A stretch of DNA of 41,603 nt, taken from contig SIBR01000034.1 of NCBI GenBank assembly GCA_009695065.1, positions 1 through 41,603 of the forward strand. The letters are read 5' to 3'. Under the pieces are notes generated by a model that was not told the DNA's origin, did no database searches, and worked only from the letters and a program-made list of their open reading frames with translations. Each line of letters starts with the position of its first letter. Position 1 is the stretch's first letter. A program made the translations under genes and the position numbers. Shown in pieces: positions 35,262-41,603 of the stretch. The DNA comes from Opitutus sp. Its GTDB lineage: Bacteria > Verrucomicrobiota > Verrucomicrobiae > Opitutales > Opitutaceae.

Positions 35262-36038
35262 ATGAAAAAACTCTCCTCCACCCTCCTCCTGTTCGCCTTC
35301 GCCGCGGCCCTGCCTTTCAGCGTGGCCCAGCCCGCCGCCGCCCCGGCCGCCCCGGCCGCGGCTCCCGCGCTGCCCGTCGACGCCTCGGCGCCGATCGCGA
35401 AAACCGACACGGGCGCCTTCCTGAAACGCCATGAGTCGTTTCTGGCGCGCGCCAAGGAGGGCCCGGTCGGCCTGCTGTTCCTCGGCGACTCCATCACGGA
35501 CGGCTGGAGCAAGGCCCCGCACATCTTCGACAAATACTACGGCAAATATGCCCCCGCGAACTTCGGCATCGGCGGCGATCAGACCCAGCATGTGATCTGG
35601 CGGACCGTCAACGGCGAGCTCGACGGCATCGAGCCACGGGTCTCGGTCCTGATGATCGGCACCAACAATTCCGCGGCGCACAGCGCCGACCAGATTTTCG
35701 CCGCCAACAAGAAAATCGTGGAGCTGATTCGGACCAAGATTCCCGGATCGAAGGTGCTGCTGCTGGCCATCTTCCCGCGCGGCCCGCGCAAGAACAATGA
35801 TGGCACCCCCGACGTTTGGGAAAAGCGGATGGACACCATCCGCGCCGCCAATGCGCAGCTCGCCACGCTCGACGACGGCAAGAACGTCCGCTTTCTCGAC
35901 ATCGGCGCCAAGTTTCTCGGCAACGACGGGACGATTCCCAACATCATCATGCCCGACCAGCTCCATCCCAACGCCGCCGGGTACCAGCTCTGGGCGGAAG
36001 CGATGCAGCCGCTGCTGACGGAAATGCTGATGCGGTAA
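35262..36038 (+). CDS. secreted SGNH/GDSL-family hydrolase
   Basis: A 258-residue protein starting at ATG 35262, with a signal peptide (1-22, cut near SVAQ) and an Ala/Pro linker. The SGNH blocks are complete: LFLGDSITDGW (nucleophile Ser), FGIGGDQTQHV (Gly), MIGTNNSA (Asn) and PDQLHPNAAGY (catalytic Asp and His). Members of this type act on acetyl esters of glycans, platelet-activating-factor-like lipids or other esters; the exported form and the glycan-rich context suggest a carbohydrate esterase, but this is inference. The FKBP gene converges on it, with 28 bases between stops. Confidence 0.92.
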   Translation: MKKLSSTLLLFAFAAALPFSVAQPAAAPAAPAAAPALPVDASAPIAKTDTGAFLKRHESFLARAKEGPVGLLFLGDSITDGWSKAPHIFDKYYGKYAPANFGIGGDQTQHVIWRTVNGELDGIEPRVSVLMIGTNNSAAHSADQIFAANKKIVELIRTKIPGSKVLLLAIFPRGPRKNNDGTPDVWEKRMDTIRAANAQLATLDDGKNVRFLDIGAKFLGNDGTIPNIIMPDQLHPNAAGYQLWAEAMQPLLTEMLMR

Positions 36039-36066
36039 AGCGCCGGCGCCAGGCCGGTGCTGCGAG

Positions 36067-36567
36067 TCACTTCTTGGGCGGCGCGACGAACGGCTCGGTC
36101 TTCTCGTTCTTGAGCAAATCGATCTCGAAAATCAGCGTGGAATTCCGCGGGATTTTTGGCGGTTGGCCGCGGGTACCGTAGGCCAGCTCGGACGGGATGA
36201 TCACGATGCGCTTCTCGCCGACCTTCATCAGCTGCAAAACCTGGTCCCAGCCTTCGATAACCATCCCGCGCTTGATGCGAAACGTGAATGGATGCTCCCG
36301 GTCGTCGTTTTGGTCAATCAGGGTGCCGTCGAGCAACTTGAGGACGTAGAGCACGGACACCTTGTCGCCCGGCCCCGGTATTTCCCCAGCGCCCTCCCGC
36401 AGGATGAGGTAGCGGATGCCCGTGGTCGTCTTCTTGGCTTCCGGCCAGGTCTTCTGCACGAATTCGAGGTCCTCGGGCGGAAGTTTCTCCCGCTGGGCCT
36501 GCACGGCCGGGCTCGCTATCCACCCGGCGACAACAACTACGAGAATGAGTTTGAACACAGTTTTCAC
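36067..36567 (-). CDS. exported FKBP-type peptidyl-prolyl isomerase
   Basis: A 166-residue protein with a signal peptide (1-24, FKLILVVVVAGWIASPAVQA) and one FKBP domain (about 48-155: GAGEIPGPGDKVSVLYVLKL, GTLIDQNDDREHPFTF, VIEGWDQVLQLMKVGEKRIV, SELAYGTRG, LIFEIDLL). It should catalyse prolyl cis-trans isomerisation of exported proteins. Active-site aromatic and Asp residues are largely retained. It starts 39 bases from the divergent dehydrogenase gene, so the two promoters overlap in a very short gap that also contains repeat-like sequence. Confidence 0.92.
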   Translation of the reverse strand: MKTVFKLILVVVVAGWIASPAVQAQREKLPPEDLEFVQKTWPEAKKTTTGIRYLILREGAGEIPGPGDKVSVLYVLKLLDGTLIDQNDDREHPFTFRIKRGMVIEGWDQVLQLMKVGEKRIVIIPSELAYGTRGQPPKIPRNSTLIFEIDLLKNEKTEPFVAPPKK

Positions 36568-36613
36568 GGATAAGGCTTTCCGGCATCCGTGTCACCCGTG
36601 TAATCCATGGTCA
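36564..36613. repeat. repeat-like phrase in the gap between FKBP and the dehydrogenase
   Basis: The segment contains CACGGAT at 36566-36572 and ATCCGTG at 36585-36591 (a 7-bp inverted pair) followed by TCACCCGTGTAATCCATGG, a phrase I recognise from intergenic repeats of other genomes. It overlaps the first possible start codon (36607) of the dehydrogenase. Confidence 0.4.
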
Positions 36614-37596
36614 AAGCCTTTCTGATGAAGAAACCATCCGTCGTCATCCTTTGCCCCAAGGAATTCAAGTTCACCGACCATGAAGCTTCCGTCGAACGGC
36701 CGTTCCTGGCCGACGTGGCGGACCTGAACACGGTCTGGCTCGAGTACAACGCGCCGTTCCCCGACGCCGTGCTCGACGCCCATGCGCTGATTCTCTGGCA
36801 CGGACCGCTGATCACGGCCGCCGTCGTCGGCCGGATGAAGCACTGCCGGGCGATTATCCGCAACGGCGTCGGCTTCGACAGCGTGGACATCGCCGCCGCC
36901 GCCCAGGCCGGCATCCCGGTGTGCAACGTGCCCGACTACGGCACCGAGGAAGTCGCCGACCACGCCATCGCCCTCCTGCTCGCCCTGTATCGCCAGCTCT
37001 TCCCCCTCGACGTCGAAGCCAAGCAACTCGGCTGGAAAATCAACGTCGCCGCCAAGATGCGCCGGCTGCGTACGCAGACCCTCGGCATCGTCGGACTCGG
37101 CCGCATCGGGACCGCCGCCGCGCTGCGCGCCAAAGCCTTCGGGCTGCGCGTGCAATTCTACGATCCCTATGTGCCCGCGGGCACGCACAAGGCCGTGGGA
37201 GTCGAGTGCGTCACCTCGCTGGAGGAACTCCTGCGAACGTCCGACACGGTCTCGATTCACTGCCCGCTCAGCGCGGAAACCCGCGGGATGATCGGGGCGA
37301 AGGAAATCGCCCTGATGAAGCCCGGTGCGTTCCTCGTGAACACCGCGCGCGGCGACATCGTGCAAAAGGCGCCGGTCTTTGCCGCCCTGCGCTCCGGCCA
37401 CCTCGCCGGCGCGGGCCTCGACGTCGTGGAAAGCGAACCGCTGCGCACCGCCGAGGAGGCGGCCACGCCGAACCTGATCGTCACGTGTCACGCGGCGTTC
37501 TGCAGTCCCGAAGGCATGGTCGAGATGCGCAGCACCTCGGCGAAAATCGCCCGCGCCGCTGCCACGGGCCAGCCGGTGTGGAACCGGGTGAATTGA
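36607..37596 (+). CDS. D-isomer-specific 2-hydroxyacid dehydrogenase (CtBP-like)
   Basis: A 329-residue NAD(P)-dependent dehydrogenase. It has the Rossmann motif GIVGLGRIGTAAALRAKAFG (about 158-177), the catalytic Arg in NTARGDIV, Glu in LDVVESEPL and His in VTCHAAFCSPEGM, plus DHAIALLLALYRQL. The order and Glu/His spacing match C-terminal-binding-protein-like or phosphoglycerate-dehydrogenase relatives; the substrate is not predictable. ATG 36607 lies in repeat-like sequence; ATG 36625 (MKKPSVVILCPKEF) is a good alternative and would remove six residues. It is divergent from the FKBP gene. Confidence 0.92.
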   Translation: MVKAFLMKKPSVVILCPKEFKFTDHEASVERPFLADVADLNTVWLEYNAPFPDAVLDAHALILWHGPLITAAVVGRMKHCRAIIRNGVGFDSVDIAAAAQAGIPVCNVPDYGTEEVADHAIALLLALYRQLFPLDVEAKQLGWKINVAAKMRRLRTQTLGIVGLGRIGTAAALRAKAFGLRVQFYDPYVPAGTHKAVGVECVTSLEELLRTSDTVSIHCPLSAETRGMIGAKEIALMKPGAFLVNTARGDIVQKAPVFAALRSGHLAGAGLDVVESEPLRTAEEAATPNLIVTCHAAFCSPEGMVEMRSTSAKIARAAATGQPVWNRVN

Positions 37597-37599
37597 GCA

Positions 37600-37699
37600 A
37601 GCGGTGTGACTTGTGGCGTGTGCCCTGTGACGAGCGGTCGCCATCGGCTCCGCAGACTCCCTATCGCTCGCCACACGTCGCAGGTCACACGTCACACCT
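37600..37699. repeat. imperfect inverted repeat between the dehydrogenase and UDG genes
   Basis: The left arm (about 37600-37631, GTGTGACTTGTGGCGTGTG) and right arm (about 37670-37699, CGCAGGTCACACGTCACAC) are imperfectly complementary and built of short GTGACTTGTG-like units. The composition resembles the element inside the ABC exporter gene at 6934-7026. The right arm overlaps the last codons of the UDG gene. Confidence 0.55.
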
Positions 37700-38312
37700 C
37701 TCGCTCGCCCGGACGCCGCATGGATTCGTGTTTCGCGAGGAGAGCGAGAGCGCGATTGAGCAGCGTCTTGCCCGGCTCCATCCGATGCCACGGCGAGGCG
37801 CCGGACGGATGCGGCAAAGGGATGCAGTCCACCGCATGCCCGCGGTAATCGATCTCAAACTTGTTTCCGATCGTCTCCACCAGCGGTCGCTCGCCAAGGA
37901 ATTGGGAGATGGCGAGCTTCCCGACCGGGAGCACGAGCGTGGGTTTGAGCAGGGCGAACTCCCGTTCGAGCCACGCGGAGCAATTTGAGATCTCATCCGG
38001 CGCCGGCACGCGATCGCCGCCCTCGGGCCGCTTGCCGGGAAAACACCGGCACACGGCCGCAAAGTAAATCCGACTGCGCACCTCGTCCTCAGTCCAGCCC
38101 AGGGAGGCGTTGAACCATTTGAAAAGGGTCTTGCCCGCCGTCCACGCGAACGGCCGGCCAAGTTTCGGTTCCTTGTCCCCGGGCGCCTGGCCGACCAGCA
38201 GCACGCGGCTTGCGACGGGCCGGCCGACCACGACCGGACGATGCATCCGCGGGCAGCGGGTGCAGGCGCGCAGCGTGGTCAGATGTTTTTCGATGGTGGC
38301 GATCGTAGACAT
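37692..38312 (-). CDS. uracil-DNA glycosylase, family 4/5-like Fe-S type
   Basis: A 206-residue protein starting at ATG 38312. Family landmarks are LRACTRCPRMHRPVV (first two Fe-S-type Cys), VLLVGQAPGDKEPKLGRPFA (active-site motif GQAPG), YFAAVCRCFPGKRP (further Cys), LPVGKLAISQFLG and PLPHPSGASPWH (C-terminal HPSG motif). It removes uracil from DNA in base-excision repair. The second Cys pair lies at about 90-92, and the fourth ligand is probably the Cys in SNCSAWLERE. The promoter region upstream contains palindromes (38318-38433). The 3' end overlaps an inverted repeat. Confidence 0.92.
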   Translation of the reverse strand: MSTIATIEKHLTTLRACTRCPRMHRPVVVGRPVASRVLLVGQAPGDKEPKLGRPFAWTAGKTLFKWFNASLGWTEDEVRSRIYFAAVCRCFPGKRPEGGDRVPAPDEISNCSAWLEREFALLKPTLVLPVGKLAISQFLGERPLVETIGNKFEIDYRGHAVDCIPLPHPSGASPWHRMEPGKTLLNRALALLAKHESMRRPGEREV

Positions 38313-38315
38313 GCG

Positions 38316-38445
38316 TGGCGCGGGTCGAACGACCCGCGCTCCACGCAACACGGCCGGCGCGGGCCGCGCCACTTCAAATCGCGGACAAACTGGCGTGGCG
38401 GGCCGGCCAACGACCCACCGGCGAGGTGGGTCGGGCACTCCGTGC
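38316..38445. repeat. pair of REP-like hairpins between the DEAD-box and UDG genes
   Basis: One perfect 10-bp stem (38318-38327 with 38330-38339) has a two-base loop. A second perfect 9-bp stem (38411-38419 with 38425-38433) has a five-base loop. Both share the core CGACCC/GGGTCG, so they look like two copies of one element. The first begins six bases upstream of the UDG start codon and would fold in its leader. Confidence 0.65.
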
Positions 38446-38516
38446 GCGGCCAGGCGGCGCGCGGAGCGCACCGCCTTCCTTTCAGTCACACCGTCCGATC
38501 CGCTCTTCGCCCCGTC

Positions 38517-39740
38517 TCAGCGCCGGCTGCGATAACGGTTGAAGCTGCCCTTGTGCCGGATCTGCCCGGGCAAACTTCCCCGGGGACGCTGTTCCTGGGC
38601 CTGGGCCGGGCGGGACGTGAACGCCTTGTAGGCGAAACCTTCCAGCTTCAGCTCCGGAATTTTCTGCCCGATAAACCGCTCGATATCGCGGATGTCTCCG
38701 GCGTTCTCCGGCGTCACGAGCGTGAACGCGTCACCGACTGCCTGCGCACGGCCCGTGCGGCCGATCCGGTGTACATAATCTTCAGGTTTCTCGGGCACGT
38801 CGTAGTTAATGACGTGCGAGACGCCGGCGACGTCGATGCCACGGGCGGCGATATCGGTCGCGACCATGACCTCGTACTTGCCGCTCTTGAAGCCGGCCAG
38901 GGCCTCGATGCGCTGGTTCTGCGAGCGGTTCGCGTGCAGGACCGCAACCGAGTGATTGGCGGTCTTCAGCCGGCGGGCGATCTTGTCGGCGCCATGCTTG
39001 GTGCGCGAAAACACGAGCACGCTGTCGAAATTGATCCGCGCGAGCATCGCCTCGAGCAGTTCGAACTTCTGCTCCGCGGCGACGGGATAAAGCGCGTGGG
39101 AGACGGAGGCCACGACGGAGCGCGCCACGCCGACCTCAACCCGGGTGGGGTTGCGCAGCGCGAAGGAGGCGACGGCCGCGATTTCCGGCGGCACGGTGGC
39201 GGAAAAAAACAAAGTCTGCCGCTCGCGCGGGCAGCGGGCGATGATGTCCTTGACCACGGGCAGAAAGCCCATGTCGAGCATCCGGTCGACTTCATCGAGG
39301 ACAAGGATGGAAATATCCCGCAGGCTGATCGTGCCCTCCTTCAGGTAATCCATCAGCCGGCCTGGCGTGGCGACAATGATGTCGACGCCGCGCTTGAGTT
39401 CGGTGCGCTGGTAGCCGTAGCCGACGCCGCCGAAAATGGCGACGGGCCGGATATCCGTGAAACGGGCAAAATCGCGAAAGGCGGTCTCGACCTGGGCGGC
39501 GAGTTCCCGCGTGGGCTCGAGCACGAGCACGCGCACGCGGCTGTGCGAACCAAGGCGCGTCAGGATGGGCAGCGCAAAGGCCGCGGTCTTGCCGGTGCCG
39601 GTCTGGGCCGAGGCGATGAGATCGCCGCCGCCGAGCACGACCGGAATCGCGCGAAGTTGAATGGGAGTGGGATCCGTGTAACCGGCAGCTTGAACGCCGC
39701 GCAGGACGGAATCGGAAAGATTGAGAGCTCTAAAAGGCAT
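38517..39740 (-). CDS. DEAD-box-family RNA helicase with a DEVD motif II
   Basis: A 407-residue helicase starting at ATG 39740 (MPFRALNLSDSVLRG). Motifs in order: Q motif (GYTDPTPIQLRAIP), I (ASAQTGTGKT), Ia (PTRELAAQ), Ib (TPGRL), II (VLDEVDRMLDMGF), III (FSATVP), IV-like (VLVFSRTKHGADKIA), V (ATDIAARGIDV) and VI (HRIGRTGRA). Motif II reads DEVD rather than DEAD; the catalytic Asp and Glu are retained. The basic tail (QIRHKGSFNRYRSRR) suits RNA binding. It follows an RRM protein on the same strand, but a terminator lies between them, so it probably has its own promoter in the 224-base gap. Confidence 0.95.
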   Translation of the reverse strand: MPFRALNLSDSVLRGVQAAGYTDPTPIQLRAIPVVLGGGDLIASAQTGTGKTAAFALPILTRLGSHSRVRVLVLEPTRELAAQVETAFRDFARFTDIRPVAIFGGVGYGYQRTELKRGVDIIVATPGRLMDYLKEGTISLRDISILVLDEVDRMLDMGFLPVVKDIIARCPRERQTLFFSATVPPEIAAVASFALRNPTRVEVGVARSVVASVSHALYPVAAEQKFELLEAMLARINFDSVLVFSRTKHGADKIARRLKTANHSVAVLHANRSQNQRIEALAGFKSGKYEVMVATDIAARGIDVAGVSHVINYDVPEKPEDYVHRIGRTGRAQAVGDAFTLVTPENAGDIRDIERFIGQKIPELKLEGFAYKAFTSRPAQAQEQRPRGSLPGQIRHKGSFNRYRSRR

Positions 39741-39901
39741 GAAAAAAGCGCGTGAGCGCGGTTGGCGCGCAAACGGCGCCGCCGAGTAGCGCCGGTCCGG
39801 CGACTGCGGAACCGGCGTCCTCAAATAAAAATACTATGACAGGGAGTTCCGACCGCAGCAACGCTCGTCCCGCGATGGCGGGAACGGCGGTGCGCCGTCA
39901 G

Positions 39902-39933
39902 AAAAAAAGGACGAAGTCCAAAGGACTCCGTCC
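39902..39933 (-). terminator. intrinsic terminator of the RRM protein gene
   Basis: Stem 39909-39919 with 39923-39933 (11 bp including one G-U pair, loop AAA) followed on the minus strand by seven U (A-run 39902-39908). It sits 32 bases after the RRM stop. Confidence 0.85.
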
Positions 39934-39964
39934 CTCGCAAAATCGTTTCTGGAAGAAACGCAGA

Positions 39965-40330
39965 TTAGTAGCGGCGCTCGCCACGATCGCGATCGCGACC
40001 GCCGCCGAAGCCACCACGGCCACCGCCACCGCCGCCGAAGCCGCGACCGCCGCCGCCGAAGCCGCCACCCGGGCGCTCTTCCTTGGGACGGGCCTCATTG
40101 ACCGTCAATTGACGGCCTCCGAGATCGACGCCGTTCATCTTTTCCGCGGCAACCTTGGCCTCATCGGCCGTGCCCATGGTGACGAACGCGAAGCCACGGG
40201 GGCGACCGGTCATCTTGTCCATCGCGACGTAAACGTCGGTGACGGAGCCGAATTGACCAAAAGCCGAGCGAAGTTCGTCTTCGGTCGTCTTGAAGGAAAG
40301 ATTTCCTACGTACAGTTTGGAGTTACTCAT
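39965..40330 (-). CDS. RRM-type glycine-rich RNA-binding protein
   Basis: A 121-residue protein with one RNA-recognition motif (about 3-82: RNP2 [11 protein letters not shown]1 RGFAFVTM) and a Gly/Arg-rich tail of [12 protein letters not shown] type ending in [10 protein letters not shown]. Such small bacterial RRM proteins resemble plant glycine-rich and cyanobacterial Rbp proteins and are often cold-induced; their RNA targets are poorly known. The gene has a long upstream region (40331-40619) before the insertion element, which could hold a structured leader. The Gly repeats are coded by near-identical codons, so length variation is likely. Confidence 0.93.
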   Translation of the reverse strand: MSNSKLYVGNLSFKTTEDELRSAFGQFGSVTDVYVAMDKMTGRPRGFAFVTMGTADEAKVAAEKMNGVDLGGRQLTVNEARPKEERPGGGFGGGGRGFGGGGGGRGGFGGGRDRDRGERRY

Positions 40331-40619
40331 GTGATGTCTCGTAGATCCATCGTCTGCTGCCAGTCCGTTCCCAACTTGGGTTTCGAAATCATCACTTAAG
40401 CCAAACGCTCAGCCAACGACTCACCAGATACTGTCACCTAACGCTTTCTCTAACGAAGGGAGCACAACGTGCATGGCCCGGCGGGCAACGCAAGGGAAAA
40501 CATTTTAGGGACTCCGGCCGGGCAGGGCTCCGCACTGCTGAGCGGCTAGCGTAGGGGAGCGATAACGGTTTACCGATTTTTCTGACTACTTGTCGCGCGG
40601 AGCGCCAAGAGAGGGTGGG
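40331..40619. other. intergenic region between the RRM gene and the insertion element
   Basis: No gene is seen. The RRM-proximal 150 bases are less GC-rich and contain repeated CGTTAG or CGTTTGGCT units, fitting a promoter and leader. The left end of the insertion element must lie in this stretch, but no terminal repeat can be fixed because the right end is outside the window. Confidence 0.5.
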
Positions 40620-41603
40620 ATGAACTGGAACCCAATGACCGAGAGCCTCCCCGCGCATGGGTTGCGGGAGATCACCGTGGTGGTGGCCGAGCCAGCGGAG
40701 CTGGACGCGGTGAATGCAGCCCTGGATCGGGAGCATTACCTTGGGGCGGTGACGCCCAGCAATCGGGAGGTGGTGCAATTGGCACTACGCCACAAGCAAG
40801 TACTGGCGATCGTGGTGTGGACACGGGCGGCCCGGAAACTGGCGGCGCGCGAAGCGTGGATTGGGTGGGACGGTCGCACGCGCACGCGCCGGTTGTCGCA
40901 GCTCGTGCAGAACAACCACTTCTTGATTCTCTCGAAAGTGCGGCAGCCCAATCTGGCCAGTCGGGTGTTGGGCTTGGCAGTGGCGGCGCTCCCGGAGCAC
41001 TGGCAGCAGCGCACGGGGGTGCGTCCACTCCTGGCCGAGACCTTCGTCGATCCGGAACGTTACGCCGGCACCTGCTACCAGGCCGCGGGCTGGGCGGAGG
41101 TCGGCGGCACGGCGACGACTATTACGTGGCGCATGGTGCGGCGAAGCGACTCTGGCTGCGACCCTTGAGCGAGCACGCGCGCGCACGTTTGGCCGATCCT
41201 TTGCGCCGTTGCCCGGGGAACAGGCGCGGGCCTTCGGGGAGTTGCCCGTGCCGCTGCGCTACGCCGACTTTGTGCAAGAATTGAACCCCACCCAACGGCG
41301 GGGGCTGGGGTTTTGGGGGCACCGCCAAGAACCCGCGCATCGTTCCGCCCCGGGCGAGGGCTGCTGGCGCAAGGTCCTCGCGGCGGTCGCGCCCGCGGAT
41401 CTGACCCGTGCGGTGCTCGACTGGCAACTCAGTCAGCGGGCCCTGCCGGCGTTGTTGGCGATCGACGGCAAGACCCTGCACCGCGGCTTGGCGACGCTCG
41501 TGACCTTATGCGATGCCACCACCGGTGAACCCCTCGCGCAACTCGCCCGCGGTGGACCCGGCCACGAAAAAACGCTCGCGCCTACGCTGGTGGACGGTCT
41601 GCC
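40620..41603 (+). mobile_element. insertion element: DruA-like (DUF4338) domain joined to ISAs1-type DDE transposase, partial
   Basis: From ATG 40620, about 170 residues form a DUF4338/DruA-like domain (REHYLGAVTPSNREVVQLAL, REAWIGWDGRTRTRRLSQLV, NNHFLILSKVRQPNLASRVL, ETFVDPERYAGTCYQAAGW). A one-base loss near 41116 and another near 41185-41210 move the reading through two further frames: DDYYVAHGAAKRLWLRPLS, then PLPGEQARAFGELPVPLRYA. The third frame encodes the start of an ISAs1-family transposase with the first catalytic Asp in ALLAIDGKTLHRG, and runs off the window. The reassembled order is one continuous protein. The first break restores if ACGGCG was ACGGGCG. The ends of the element are not visible. 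Confidence 0.8.

Noticed and set aside
41100..41210. programmed -1 frameshifting in the insertion element
   Set aside because: No slippery heptamer of the usual A/T-rich type lies at either break, and the breaks resemble lost bases in G/C runs.

Overview
The window is about 41.6 kb of GC-rich bacterial chromosome. It most resembles a verrucomicrobial genome, probably Opitutaceae-like. This rests on gene content (a stand-alone SWIB protein, a TonB receptor of the siderophore type, LacI control of a carbohydrate-type locus, BNR, sulfatase and SGNH enzymes, many palindromic intergenic repeats); no rRNA or tRNA gene was found to confirm it. Most genes lack a clear Shine-Dalgarno sequence.

Layout. 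1-5.5 kb: an edge fragment, an EamA transporter with one in-frame stop, a frameshifted two-domain PPK2 (polyphosphate:AMP phosphotransferase) and, converging on it, a hybrid sensor histidine kinase with four frameshifts. 5.7-10 kb: a SWIB protein and a heterodimeric ABC exporter whose second subunit carries a repeat element inserted in frame. 10.2-14.7 kb: a secreted protein and an ion-homeostasis group on the minus strand (truncated MgtE, truncated CASTOR/POLLUX-like channel, intact MscS channel, intact TerC/YjbE protein). 14.7-25.4 kb: a catabolic-looking locus. Its minus-strand arm is TonB receptor, BNR/sialidase-like protein, sugar isomerase/epimerase and YidR (DUF3748), the last three joined by 4-base overlaps. 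A LacI regulator separates this from a plus-strand arm of PhyH dioxygenase, DapA-family aldolase and a URO-D-like pseudogene. LacI-type palindromes lie in the promoter regions of both arms. 25.5-27.8 kb: DCC thiol oxidoreductase, two Hsp20 chaperones and a sulfatase remnant. 28-38.3 kb: mostly housekeeping and transport genes (APC permease, MalY/PatB lyase, Dus, RarD, SGNH hydrolase, FKBP isomerase, 2-hydroxyacid dehydrogenase, uracil-DNA glycosylase), plus a frameshifted Pro/Ala-rich membrane protein with a repeated basic motif. 38.5-40.3 kb: a DEAD-box helicase and an RRM RNA-binding protein. 40.6 kb to the end: the start of an insertion element joining a DruA-like (DUF4338) domain to an ISAs1-type DDE transposase, with two frameshifts.

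Two themes run through the window. First, broken genes are common and of two kinds: single-base shifts in short G/C runs, which could be assembly errors, and true decay (five in-frame stops in the URO-D-like gene, truncated mgtE, channel and sulfatase). Second, at least five families of interspersed palindromic repeats occupy the gaps, and one has entered a coding sequence without breaking it. No CRISPR array, rRNA or tRNA was seen.
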